Position numbers and translations under genes: made by a program. A DNA stretch of 5,672 bases from an uncultured Roseburia sp. (GTDB lineage Bacteria; Bacillota; Clostridia; Lachnospirales; Lachnospiraceae): assembly GCA_946055175.1 (NCBI GenBank), contig CAMGET010000109.1, forward strand, positions 1-5,672, written 5' to 3'. The stretch's first letter is position 1. The number at the start of each line of letters is the position of its first letter. This document shows, piece after piece, positions 1-5,672 of this stretch. Below the pieces are notes generated by a model, which saw only the letters and a list, made by a program, of their open reading frames with translations, ran no database searches and was not told the DNA's origin.

Positions 1-593
1 ATCCGCATATTTTATACAATACGTTAGATTCCATTGCGTGGATGTGCGAAGAGGAGCGGAACCAGGAAGCAGTCGTTATGGTAAATGCACTGGCAAAGCT
101 GTTTAGAATCAGTATCAGTAAGGGGCATGAGCTGATTACGATTCAGAAAGAATGTGAGCATGCGGAAAGTTATTTAAAAATCCAGAAATACCGTTACAAA
201 AACCAATTTTCCTATGAATTTCATGTGGATGAAAGATGCAGAGATTATCTGTGCAATAAAATTACGCTTCAGCCAATTATTGAAAATGCCATTTATCATG
301 GACTGGATATGTCTGATGAAGGAAAAATCGTCATCGAAGTATCGGAGAGAGCAGATGACATTCTGATGTCGGTAACAGATAATGGGGTAGGAATGAGCCC
401 ACAACAATGTGAAGAAATTTTGCATCGGGATGCAAAGGATAAAACAGGTATCGGAATTAAAAATGTAAATGACAGAATTAAAATTTACTTTGGAGAAAAA
501 TACGGGCTTACTATCAGCAGCGAACAGGACGTGGGAACACGAGTAGATATTTGTATTCCAAAGATTTTGGAGGAAGTTTATGGGGCACGGTAA
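1..593 (+). CDS. Sensor histidine kinase, YesM/LytS-like (HPK7) family, C-terminal part (5' end outside window)
   Basis: This is the cytoplasmic catalytic part of a two-component sensor kinase. The frame is open to the left edge: from base 3 it reads PHILYNTLDSIAWM, the H-box of the His_kinase (PF06580) family, with the phospho-acceptor His at bases 6-8. The preceding partial codon (xAT) fits the usual Asn. The ATG at 42 is therefore internal, not a start. A coiled YesM-type stretch follows (SISKGHEL, then a helix ending EIQK-like LKIQKYRY). Next is a complete HATPase domain: N-box QPIIENAIYHGL (Asn at 285-287), G1 box DNGVGM (from 378) and G2 box TGIGIKNVNDRI (from 444). The sensor, membrane and HAMP regions must lie upstream. 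One small departure is PHILYN where the family usually has PHFLYN. The stop lies inside the next gene, a binding-protein-like sensor, so the two are probably partners. The cognate response regulator is not in the window. Family assignment is firm; the signal sensed is inferred. Confidence 0.95.
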   Translation, partial: PHILYNTLDSIAWMCEEERNQEAVVMVNALAKLFRISISKGHELITIQKECEHAESYLKIQKYRYKNQFSYEFHVDERCRDYLCNKITLQPIIENAIYHGLDMSDEGKIVIEVSERADDILMSVTDNGVGMSPQQCEEILHRDAKDKTGIGIKNVNDRIKIYFGEKYGLTISSEQDVGTRVDICIPKILEEVYGAR

Positions 594-1575
594 AAAAATG
601 CAGACAGCGGCAGCACTGGTTTTCTGCGCGGTCTGTCTGATGATTGCAGGAGGTCTGATGTTTGGAGCAACGGAAAGTAAGGATGCTTCGGAGAACAGCA
701 AACCTTATGTAGCAATTATCGCAAAGTCTACGACATCGGCATACTGGAAGAGTACCTTTGCCGGTGCGAAAGCAGCAGGGACTGCCTATAATTTGGAGCT
801 TAGTTTTGAAGGACCTGAAAATGAAGAGGATTATGAAACACAGAATGAGATGATAAGAGCCGCCGTGCAACGGGGAGCAGGAGCGATTGTATTTTCTGCG
901 GTTGATTATAATGCTAATGCAAAAGCGATTGAGGAAGCGGCCGGGGCAGGTGTAAAAATAGTGGTAATTGACAGCGATGTAAATAGCAATAGTGTTTCCT
1001 GCCGTATTAGTACGGACAATTATCAGGCCGGACAGATGGCAGCCGAAGCGGTATTGGAAGCAGAATGGGAAGAACTAAAGGTTGGTATCGTCAATTTTGA
1101 TGAAAACAGCCAGAACGGACAAGAGAGAGAACAGGGCTTCCGGGATGCGTCGGCAGAGAGTGAGAGAGTCAGAATCATAGATTCCATCAATGTTATTTCT
1201 ACAACGGAAGAGGCAAAAAATGGAACGATTCAGATGCTGAAAGAACACCCGGATATTAACGTGATTGTAACTTTTAATGAGTGGACAAGTCTTGGCGTAG
1301 GTTATGCAATCGAAGAATTGCGACTGGGAGAGGATGTCACGGTAGTTGCCTTTGACAGCAATGTTGTATCGGTCGGTATGTTGGAAACCGGAGAAGTGGA
1401 TGCGTTGATTGTGCAGAATCCATATGCTATGGGGTATCTGGGGGTTGAATATGCCTATGATTTAATAAACGGAATAAAATTAAAGGAAACAGAGGTGTAT
1501 ACTTCCACCACATTGGTGACAAAAGAAAATATGTTTGAACCGGAGTGCCAAAGAGCGTTGTTTTCATTCGATTAA
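580..1575 (+). CDS. Membrane-anchored periplasmic-binding-protein-fold sugar protein, probable sensory partner of the kinase
   Basis: This 331-residue protein has the RbsB/Peripla_BP_4 (PF13407) fold. Residues 1-7 are basic (MGHGKKM) and 8-30 are a hydrophobic segment. There is no lipobox: Cys16 and Cys19 lack the L-x-G/A-C context, unlike MglB downstream. It is therefore probably held by an uncleaved signal anchor, although signal peptidase I cleavage cannot be excluded. Family landmarks are the first strand VAIIAKSTTSAYW (44-56), GAGAIVFSAVD (99-109), VIDSDV (129-134), TFNE (231-234), VVAFDS (255-260) and QNPYAMGYLG (279-288). The start at 580 has GGAGG at 569-573, six bases upstream, and supplies the basic N-terminus; Met7 would lose both. 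It overlaps the kinase stop by 14 bases, implying translational coupling. The adjoining ABC genes already include their own binding protein, so a sensory role is more likely than transport, by analogy with the XylFII-LytS xylose sensor of Clostridium. The ligand is unknown; galactose or a related sugar is inferred from context. Confidence 0.88.
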   Translation: MGHGKKMQTAAALVFCAVCLMIAGGLMFGATESKDASENSKPYVAIIAKSTTSAYWKSTFAGAKAAGTAYNLELSFEGPENEEDYETQNEMIRAAVQRGAGAIVFSAVDYNANAKAIEEAAGAGVKIVVIDSDVNSNSVSCRISTDNYQAGQMAAEAVLEAEWEELKVGIVNFDENSQNGQEREQGFRDASAESERVRIIDSINVISTTEEAKNGTIQMLKEHPDINVIVTFNEWTSLGVGYAIEELRLGEDVTVVAFDSNVVSVGMLETGEVDALIVQNPYAMGYLGVEYAYDLINGIKLKETEVYTSTTLVTKENMFEPECQRALFSFD

Positions 1576-1630
1576 ATAACAAGAGTGTGAATAAAATATG
1601 AACAAGCTGTGGCTAAAGTTTGTACAAAAA

Positions 1631-1672
1631 CGTAAAAATTCATACCTTTATCGTAAAATATCGCATTTCCTT
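1631..1672 (+). promoter_or_regulatory. Tandem direct repeat, probable binding site of an AraC-type (YesN-like) response regulator
   Basis: CGTAAAA occurs at 1631-1637 and again at 1652-1658. The copies are in the same orientation and exactly 21 bases (two helical turns) apart. Further matches in the two 21-base units are T1640/T1661, C1641/C1662, A1644/A1665, T1647/T1668 and T1651/T1672. The downstream unit runs into the -35 position. Two direct half-sites about 21 bases apart beside the -35 is the usual arrangement for AraC-family activators, and YesM-type kinases usually pair with such regulators. The repeats are seen directly; the bound protein is inferred. Confidence 0.55.
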
Positions 1673-1694
1673 CCAAAAATGTAAATGCTATACT
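1666..1694 (+). promoter_or_regulatory. Probable promoter of mglBAC (extended -10, weak -35)
   Basis: An extended -10 box reads TGCTATACT: TG at 1686-1687 and TATACT at 1689-1694, one mismatch from TATAAT. At 17-base spacing the -35 position is TTTCCT (1666-1671), a poor match to TTGACA. A good -10 with a poor -35 is typical of activator-dependent promoters and fits the repeats just upstream. Transcription would start near 1701, giving a leader of about 79 bases. Confidence 0.6.
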
Positions 1695-1716
1695 TAGCAC
1701 ATAATCAATGTAGCAA

Positions 1717-1742
1717 CATATTACAGCTGAAAGCTTAATATG
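1717..1742 (+). promoter_or_regulatory. Stem-loop in the mglB 5' leader
   Basis: CATATTA (1717-1723) is the exact reverse complement of TAATATG (1736-1742). Inside it AGCT (1725-1728) can pair with AGCT (1732-1735) around a GAA loop (1729-1731), leaving C1724 as a bulge. This gives an 11-pair hairpin that ends 22 bases before the Shine-Dalgarno sequence. It lacks an adjoining T-run, so it is not an intrinsic terminator. It may protect the 5' end of an abundant mRNA, but the role is inference. Confidence 0.5.
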
Positions 1743-1764
1743 GGATGCAGATTAAAAAAATTTT

Positions 1765-1770
1765 AGGAGG
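1765..1770 (+). promoter_or_regulatory. Ribosome binding site of mglB
   Basis: A perfect AGGAGG lies nine bases before the ATG at 1780, in an A/T-only context apart from the G-run. This consensus site fits a highly made solute-binding lipoprotein and fixes the start. Confidence 0.85.
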
Positions 1771-1779
1771 GTTTTTAAA

Positions 1780-2934
1780 ATGAAAAAGAAAATCATGGCT
1801 GTATTGTTAACAGTAGCAATGACAGCAACACTGTTCGCAGGATGTGGCGGATCAAATAACACATCTAACAACAATGCGCAGGCCGGAACAGAAGCCGGAA
1901 CACCATCCGGAGCAACATCCGGAACAAAGGTATCTGTATTCTGGTATGATGAAAGTGATGTTTATTTAAGCTCTGTTCGTACAGCACTTAACAAAGAACT
2001 GGATGCATTAGGCGTTGAATATGATAACCAGTTCGCAGCAAACGATCAGTCAAAACAGATTGACCAGATTAAGACAGCGATTGCAGGTGGCTCAAATCTT
2101 TTAGTTGTTAACGTAGTTACATCCGGTGCTCCTGATACTGCAGAAGATATCCTTGCAGCAGCCGGCGATATCCCGGTTATTTTCTTTAACCGTGCAATCG
2201 GTACAGATGGTTCTGACGTAACCGTTCTTTCAAACAATGCAACCTCATGCTTCATCGGAACAGATGCTCCGGAAGCAGGACATATGCAGGGTAAAATGGT
2301 TGGCGAATATGTATTGAACAACTATGACGAAATCGACATTAACGGTGATGGCGTTATCACATACGCTATGATGAAAGGTGATGAAGCTAACATCGAAGCT
2401 ATCTATCGTACACAGTATGGTGTAGAAGATGCCAACGCAGTTCTTGAAGCAGCCGGAAAGCCTGCTCTGAAATATTTTGACGAAAACAACACAGACTGCT
2501 ACCAGGTTGACCAGGGTGGTGCTTGGTCTGCAGCAGCAGCAAAAGAATACATGGATACCAACTTCGTAACATACAATGAAGGCAACGGAAACATGATCGA
2601 GCTTGTTATTTGTAACAACGACGGAATGGCTGAAGGTGTAGTTGCTTCTCTTCAGGCAAACGGTTATAACAAAGACGGCGGACACGTTGTTCCTGTATTC
2701 GGTGTAGATGCTACTGATAATGCAAAAGCATTAATTGCTGAAGGCGCAATGACAGGTACTGTAAAACAGGATGCAGAAGGTATGGCTTCTGCAATTGCAC
2801 AGACTGTATCAGGAATCTCTGGTGGAAGTGCTCCTACAGATGCTTTAGCAGCTTTAACAGACGAACGTTTCAGCATCGCTGCTGATTGCAATGCGAAACT
2901 TTATGTTGCATATGCACCATATACTGCTGAATAA
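1780..2934 (+). CDS. mglB: Galactose/glucose-type ABC transporter substrate-binding lipoprotein MglB
   Basis: This 384-residue extracytoplasmic receptor delivers sugar to MglA-MglC. It has a lipoprotein signal: MKKK, a hydrophobic core, then LFAGC with lipidated Cys22. A Ser/Gly/Asn/Thr-rich tether (23-49) follows, part of it built from a 12-base tandem repeat. The mature fold resembles E. coli galactose-binding protein. Matching features are NDQSKQIDQI (88-97), FFNR (135-138, Asn137 = E. coli Asn91), the calcium loop DINGDGVIT (186-194) with its distal ligand Glu274, stacking Trp249, Arg210, NND (279-281) and GVDA (308-311, Asp310). By my hand alignment three E. coli ligand contacts differ: His152 is Asn204, Asp154 is Glu206 and Asn256 is Gln330. 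The ligand may therefore be galactose or a close relative. The gene has its own promoter and is followed by hairpins, suggesting it is made in excess over mglA and mglC. The family call is strong; exact specificity is open. Confidence 0.93.
   Translation: MKKKIMAVLLTVAMTATLFAGCGGSNNTSNNNAQAGTEAGTPSGATSGTKVSVFWYDESDVYLSSVRTALNKELDALGVEYDNQFAANDQSKQIDQIKTAIAGGSNLLVVNVVTSGAPDTAEDILAAAGDIPVIFFNRAIGTDGSDVTVLSNNATSCFIGTDAPEAGHMQGKMVGEYVLNNYDEIDINGDGVITYAMMKGDEANIEAIYRTQYGVEDANAVLEAAGKPALKYFDENNTDCYQVDQGGAWSAAAAKEYMDTNFVTYNEGNGNMIELVICNNDGMAEGVVASLQANGYNKDGGHVVPVFGVDATDNAKALIAEGAMTGTVKQDAEGMASAIAQTVSGISGGSAPTDALAALTDERFSIAADCNAKLYVAYAPYTAE
1882..1929 (+). repeat. Four-copy 12-base tandem repeat in the MglB tether
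   Basis: Four in-frame 12-base units lie at 1882-1893, 1894-1905, 1906-1917 and 1918-1929. They share the core CCGGAACA (CCGGAGCA in the third copy) and encode AGTE, AGTP, SGAT and SGTK. They sit between lipidated Cys22 and the start of the folded domain. Copy-number change would lengthen or shorten the tether without a frameshift. Confidence 0.75.
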
Positions 2935-2956
2935 GTTGTAGAGCTGAACTTATTTT

Positions 2957-2999
2957 GGACAGCTGTCGTATAGGCGGCAGCTGTCCTTTCTTATTTATT
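2957..2999 (+). terminator. Intrinsic terminator or attenuator between mglB and mglA
   Basis: GGACAGCTGTCG (2957-2968) pairs with CGGCAGCTGTCC (2975-2986). This is a 12-pair GC-rich stem with one U-G wobble (2966/2977) and a six-base loop (2969-2974). It is followed at once by TTTCTTATTTATT. This is the classic form of a Rho-independent terminator. The downstream mglA has no convincing promoter of its own, so the site most likely acts as a partial terminator that sets the mglB to mglAC ratio and protects the 3' end of the mglB mRNA. Confidence 0.8.
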
Positions 3000-3001
3000 C
3001 A

Positions 3002-3040
3002 TGATAATAGAAAGTTCGCAGGGCGTCCTTTCTATTATTG
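3002..3040 (+). promoter_or_regulatory. Second intergenic hairpin upstream of mglA
   Basis: ATAATAGAAAG (3004-3014) and CTTTCTATTAT (3028-3038) are perfect reverse complements over 11 bases, extendable outward by two G-U pairs. A 2x2 internal loop is followed by CGC/GCG (3017-3019 with 3023-3025) closing an AGG loop. No T-run follows, so it is not a terminator. An mRNA processing or 5'-stabilising element for the mglAC message is the likeliest role, by inference. Confidence 0.6.
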
Positions 3041-3068
3041 AGGCAAGAATAACGAGTATATCATAGTG

Positions 3069-3075
3069 AGGGAGG
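3069..3075 (+). promoter_or_regulatory. Ribosome binding site that decides the mglA start
   Basis: AGGGAGG lies eight bases before ATG 3084. A longer frame could open at GTG 3066, but that codon sits upstream of the ribosome site and has no purine-rich sequence properly placed before it. The ATG at 3084 is therefore the start. Confidence 0.85.
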
Positions 3076-3083
3076 AACACAAT

Positions 3084-4583
3084 ATGGCGAATGATGTTCT
3101 TCTGAAAATGGAAGGCATTACAAAAACATTCCCGGGTGTAAAAGCTCTGGATAATGTCTCCTTAGAAGTAAAAGCCGGAACAGTACATGCTTTGATGGGC
3201 GAGAATGGTGCGGGTAAATCGACGCTGATGAAATGCTTGTTTGGTATCTATGTAAAGGATAGCGGGCATATTTATCTGGAAGGAAAAGAAGTCGATTTCA
3301 AAAGCAGCCGTGAAGCATTGGACAATGGGGTAGCTATGGTTCATCAGGAATTGAACCAGGCCTTAAAACGAAATGTAATGGATAATCTCTGGTTGGGACG
3401 TTATCCCAAAATTGCAGGGATTGCGGTAAATGAACGCAAGATGCTAAAGGATACGCAGGCTATTTTTGATGAACTGGATATTGATGTAGACGTTCATCGT
3501 ATCATGGGTACGATGCCTGTTTCCCAGAGACAGATGGTAGAAATTGCAAAAGCAGTTTCTTATCATTCAAAAGTAATTGTATTTGATGAACCAACCTCTT
3601 CTTTAACAGAAGAAGAAGTAGAGCATCTTTTTAAGATCATTAATATGCTGCGCGATAGAGGTGTAGCTATTATATATATCTCTCATAAAATGGCGGAAAT
3701 CAAACGGATTTCTGATGAAATCACGATTATGAGAGACGGTCAGTGGGTTGCAACAAAACCTGCGGATGAACTGGAAATGAAAGATATTATTCGCCTGATG
3801 GTAGGACGTGAACTGACAAACCAGTTCCCTCCAAAGACCAATAAACCGGGTGAAGTTTCCTTGAAAATAGAGAACATGACGGGGCAGTATAATCACCTGA
3901 AAGACGTAAGCTTTGAGGCAAGAAAGGGTGAAATTCTGGGAATTGCAGGATTAGACAGCTCCGGACGAACCGAAACGCTTGAAAGCATTTTTGGTATCCG
4001 TACACGAAAGAGCGGTACTATTACACTGGATGGCAAAAAGTGCCTGAACCGCGACGCAGGAGAATCGATAAAGAATGGATTTGCGCTGTTGACGGAAGAA
4101 CGAAGAGCAACAGGTATTTTTGGTGTATTAAGCATTAAAGATAATACTGTTATTTCAAGCTTAGACCGCCATAAACGATTCGGAATTTTTCTGAGTGATA
4201 AATCACAGAGAGAGGATACACAGTATTATATTGATGCAATGCATACAAAAACACCATCTCAGGATACAAAAATCCGCAGTTTATCCGGAGGTAACCAACA
4301 GAAAGTTATTATTGGCCGTTGGCTGCTAACGGAACCGGAAGTACTGCTATTAGATGAGCCGACCCGTGGTATTGATGTAGGCGCTAAATATGAGATTTAC
4401 CAGTTGATTCTGGATTTGGCAAACAAGGGAAAAACAGTATTAATGGTTTCTTCCGAAATGCCGGAGTTATTGGGTGTTTGTGATCGAATCGTAGTGATGT
4501 CCGGCGGCCGCGTAGCCGGTGAAGTAGATGCCGGAAATACAACCCAGGAAGAAATTATGACCCTGGCAGCGAAATATGTATAA
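3084..4583 (+). CDS. mglA: Galactose/methyl-galactoside ABC transporter, double ATP-binding protein MglA
   Basis: This 499-residue cytoplasmic ATPase energises sugar import through MglC. E. coli MglA is about the same length (506). It has two fused nucleotide-binding domains. Domain 1 has Walker [10 protein letters not shown] (39-47), Q-loop VHQE (86-89), a signature reduced to [13 protein letters not shown] (145-157), Walker B VIVFDEP (164-170) and switch His201. Domain 2 has the degenerate Walker [10 protein letters not shown] (289-297), signature LSGGNQQ (400-406), Walker [12 protein letters not shown] (421-431) and Ser in place of the switch His (SSEMPE, 456-461). This asymmetry is normal for the MglA/RbsA/XylG class, leaving one competent and one degenerate ATP site. 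[14 protein letters not shown] (333-346) and the run [14 protein letters not shown] (428-441) closely resemble E. coli MglA as I recall it, which favours MglA over RbsA or XylG. The gene is followed 14 bases later by mglC, and its stop codon overlaps the mglC ribosome site. Confidence 0.95.
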   Translation: MANDVLLKMEGITKTFPGVKALDNVSLEVKAGTVHALMGENGAGKSTLMKCLFGIYVKDSGHIYLEGKEVDFKSSREALDNGVAMVHQELNQALKRNVMDNLWLGRYPKIAGIAVNERKMLKDTQAIFDELDIDVDVHRIMGTMPVSQRQMVEIAKAVSYHSKVIVFDEPTSSLTEEEVEHLFKIINMLRDRGVAIIYISHKMAEIKRISDEITIMRDGQWVATKPADELEMKDIIRLMVGRELTNQFPPKTNKPGEVSLKIENMTGQYNHLKDVSFEARKGEILGIAGLDSSGRTETLESIFGIRTRKSGTITLDGKKCLNRDAGESIKNGFALLTEERRATGIFGVLSIKDNTVISSLDRHKRFGIFLSDKSQREDTQYYIDAMHTKTPSQDTKIRSLSGGNQQKVIIGRWLLTEPEVLLLDEPTRGIDVGAKYEIYQLILDLANKGKTVLMVSSEMPELLGVCDRIVVMSGGRVAGEVDAGNTTQEEIMTLAAKYV

Positions 4584-4597
4584 GGAGGCAGAAATTC

Positions 4598-5672
4598 ATG
4601 ACAAATCCTATCAATAAAGTAAAACAAATCAGTACTGATTATAGAAAGATGGATGTAAAGGACAAAAAGCAGTTCTGGATCGATGGCATCCTCAATAATG
4701 CCTTATATATTTTGATGGCAATCTTTGTAATTTATACAGCAAGTGTAAAACCGAATATTTTGACCTTGGGCTCATTTGCAAACCTGATTACACAGGTGGC
4801 AGCATATCTGCCAATGGCGCTTGGTATTGCAGGCTGTATCGTATTAACCGGTACGGACTTATCTGCAGGCCGTGTGGCCGGTTTAACAGCTGCAGTTGCA
4901 GGCGTATTGTTACAGAAAAGCGATTTTGCAAATAAAATGTTCCAAAATCTCCCGCGTGTTACTATATGGTGGATTTTGGTTGTATTATTAATCGTTGTGG
5001 CAATTGGTGCGATTATCGGTTTTGTAAACGGTTTCTTTGTAGCAAAATTTAGCCTTCATCCATTTATCGTAACTCTGGCAACACAGTTGATTACCTATGG
5101 TATTATTCTTTGGTTTTTCGGATTAAATGGAAATAACGGACAGCCGATTTCGGGCTTGAGTACCGAATACAAAGAATTTGTAGGCGGAGAGCTGTTTCGA
5201 CTGGGCGGTGTAGCAATTCCAAGATATGTACTTTACGCAATCATTCTTGTGGCTGTTATGTGGTTTATCTGGAATAAGACAGCATTTGGTAAAAACATGT
5301 TTGCCGTTGGTTCTAATGCAGAAGCTGCCAGAGTTTCCGGTGTAAATGTATTCTGGACCACAGTTTTGGTACATACGCTTGCAGGTGCGATGTATGGCTA
5401 TTCCGGTTTTGTAGAAGGCGTGCGTAGTGGTTCTGTTGCTGCCAATACAGGCTTAAATGCAGAATGCGATGCTATCGCAGCCTGCGTTATCGGTGGAGTA
5501 TCCTTTGTAGGTGGTACAGGTTCCATTTCCGGCATTATCTTAGGTGTATTCGTATTACGTATTATTTTCGTTGCACTTACGATGCTGGGTGTGGATTCTT
5601 CTTCTCTCTACATTATTAAAGGTGCCATCATTCTTTGTGCATGTGCATTAGACATGCGTAAATATCTGGTAA
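4598..5672 (+). CDS. mglC: Galactose/methyl-galactoside ABC transporter permease MglC (3' end just outside window)
   Basis: This membrane subunit belongs to the BPD_transp_2 (PF02653) family and forms the sugar channel with MglA. It starts at ATG 4598 with AAGGAGG at 4582-4588, nine bases upstream. 358 codons are open to the right edge with no stop. Residues 1-30 form a charged cytoplasmic tail somewhat longer than in E. coli, followed by several hydrophobic helices (for example 35-50, 68-83, 122-150, 157-174, 210-225). Family motifs are GTDLSAGR (85-92), NGFFVAKF (144-151) next to HPFIVTLATQ (154-163), the ATPase-coupling loop GSNAEAARVSGVNV (238-251) and DAIAACVIGGVSFVGGTGSISG (291-312). 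The last visible residues, YIIKGAII (338-345) and LDMRKYLV (351-358), match the very end of E. coli MglC, so only about two to six residues should be missing. It is co-transcribed with mglA. Confidence 0.95.
   Translation, partial: MTNPINKVKQISTDYRKMDVKDKKQFWIDGILNNALYILMAIFVIYTASVKPNILTLGSFANLITQVAAYLPMALGIAGCIVLTGTDLSAGRVAGLTAAVAGVLLQKSDFANKMFQNLPRVTIWWILVVLLIVVAIGAIIGFVNGFFVAKFSLHPFIVTLATQLITYGIILWFFGLNGNNGQPISGLSTEYKEFVGGELFRLGGVAIPRYVLYAIILVAVMWFIWNKTAFGKNMFAVGSNAEAARVSGVNVFWTTVLVHTLAGAMYGYSGFVEGVRSGSVAANTGLNAECDAIAACVIGGVSFVGGTGSISGIILGVFVLRIIFVALTMLGVDSSSLYIIKGAIILCACALDMRKYLV

Larger units (their letters stand above)
1576..1779 (+). promoter_or_regulatory. Regulatory gap upstream of mglB
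   Basis: This 204-base, AT-rich non-coding gap separates the sensory genes from the transport genes. It holds a short palindrome (TTTGTACAAA, 1619-1628), a 21-base-spaced direct repeat, an extended -10 promoter, a leader hairpin and the mglB ribosome site, most of them given as separate entries. I see no clear intrinsic terminator after the sensor gene, so read-through from the upstream genes into mglB is possible. No small open frame with a convincing ribosome site was found. Confidence 0.8.

Noticed and set aside
174..870. Long antisense open frames opposite the kinase and sensor genes (174-701 and 514-870).
   Set aside because: They are Cys/Phe/Ile-rich translations with no family motifs or ribosome sites, and they lie fully opposite well-supported genes.
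1576..1630. Intrinsic terminator after the sensor gene.
   Set aside because: No GC-rich stem followed by a T-run is present.
1682..1741. CcpA-type cre site (TGTAAATGC at 1682 or TGAAAGCTTAATA at 1728).
   Set aside because: Only the left half resembles the consensus; the central CG and the right half are missing in both.
2046..2891. Antisense open frames opposite mglB.
   Set aside because: They arise from the codon use of mglB, overlap one another in different frames, and show no recognisable domain.
3038..3064. Separate mglA promoter (TTGAGG with TATATC or TATCAT).
   Set aside because: The spacings are 13 or 15 bases, too short, and part of the -35 lies inside the hairpin stem.
3066..3083. 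GTG 3066 as the mglA start.
   Set aside because: It would place the AGGGAGG ribosome site inside the coding region; ATG 3084 is properly spaced and matches family N-termini.
3948..4500. Degenerate Walker A and missing switch His in the second ATPase domain of MglA as signs of decay.
   Set aside because: This degeneracy is normal for the MglA/RbsA/XylG sugar importer class.
3162..4627. Several short antisense frames opposite mglA and the mglA-mglC junction.
   Set aside because: They are composition-driven shadows with no start signals or motifs.
5123..5374. 83-residue antisense frame opposite mglC.
   Set aside because: It is the complement of a membrane protein gene, with no ribosome site and no motif.

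Overview
The window is an mgl-type galactose uptake locus, all on the + strand, with the end of its own sensory module. It probably comes from a gut-type Clostridia (Lachnospiraceae-like Firmicute). The reasons are the moderately AT-rich DNA, strong GGAGG ribosome sites, a lipoprotein-type binding protein and a YesM-family kinase beside a sugar ABC operon. Genus cannot be fixed from the sequence alone.

Layout: (1) 1-593, the 3' end of a YesM/LytS-like (HPK7) sensor histidine kinase. The window opens at its phospho-acceptor H-box and contains the whole ATPase domain; the sensor and membrane part lie upstream. (2) 580-1575, a membrane-anchored periplasmic-binding-protein-fold sugar sensor, translationally coupled to the kinase by a 14-base overlap. 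(3) 1576-1779, a 204-base regulatory gap with an extended -10 promoter, a poor -35, a pair of CGTAAAA direct repeats exactly 21 bases apart ending at the -35, and a 5'-leader hairpin. (4) 1780-2934, mglB, the galactose/glucose-binding lipoprotein. (5) 2935-3083, a gap with a strong GC-rich hairpin plus T-rich tail (terminator or attenuator) and a second, AU-rich hairpin. (6) 3084-4583, mglA, the double ATPase. (7) 4598 to the window end, mglC, the permease, lacking only its last few residues.

Working model (inference): the anchored binding protein detects an extracellular sugar and passes the signal to the kinase. The kinase phosphorylates an AraC-type (YesN-like) response regulator, probably encoded just upstream of the window, and this activates mglB at the 21-base-spaced repeats. 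The hairpins after mglB would give abundant binding protein with less ATPase and permease. The transporter is a well-known family. The less ordinary parts are the sensor made from a binding protein, the compact promoter and the altered ligand pocket of MglB. I see no mobile element, CRISPR array, tRNA or rRNA gene.
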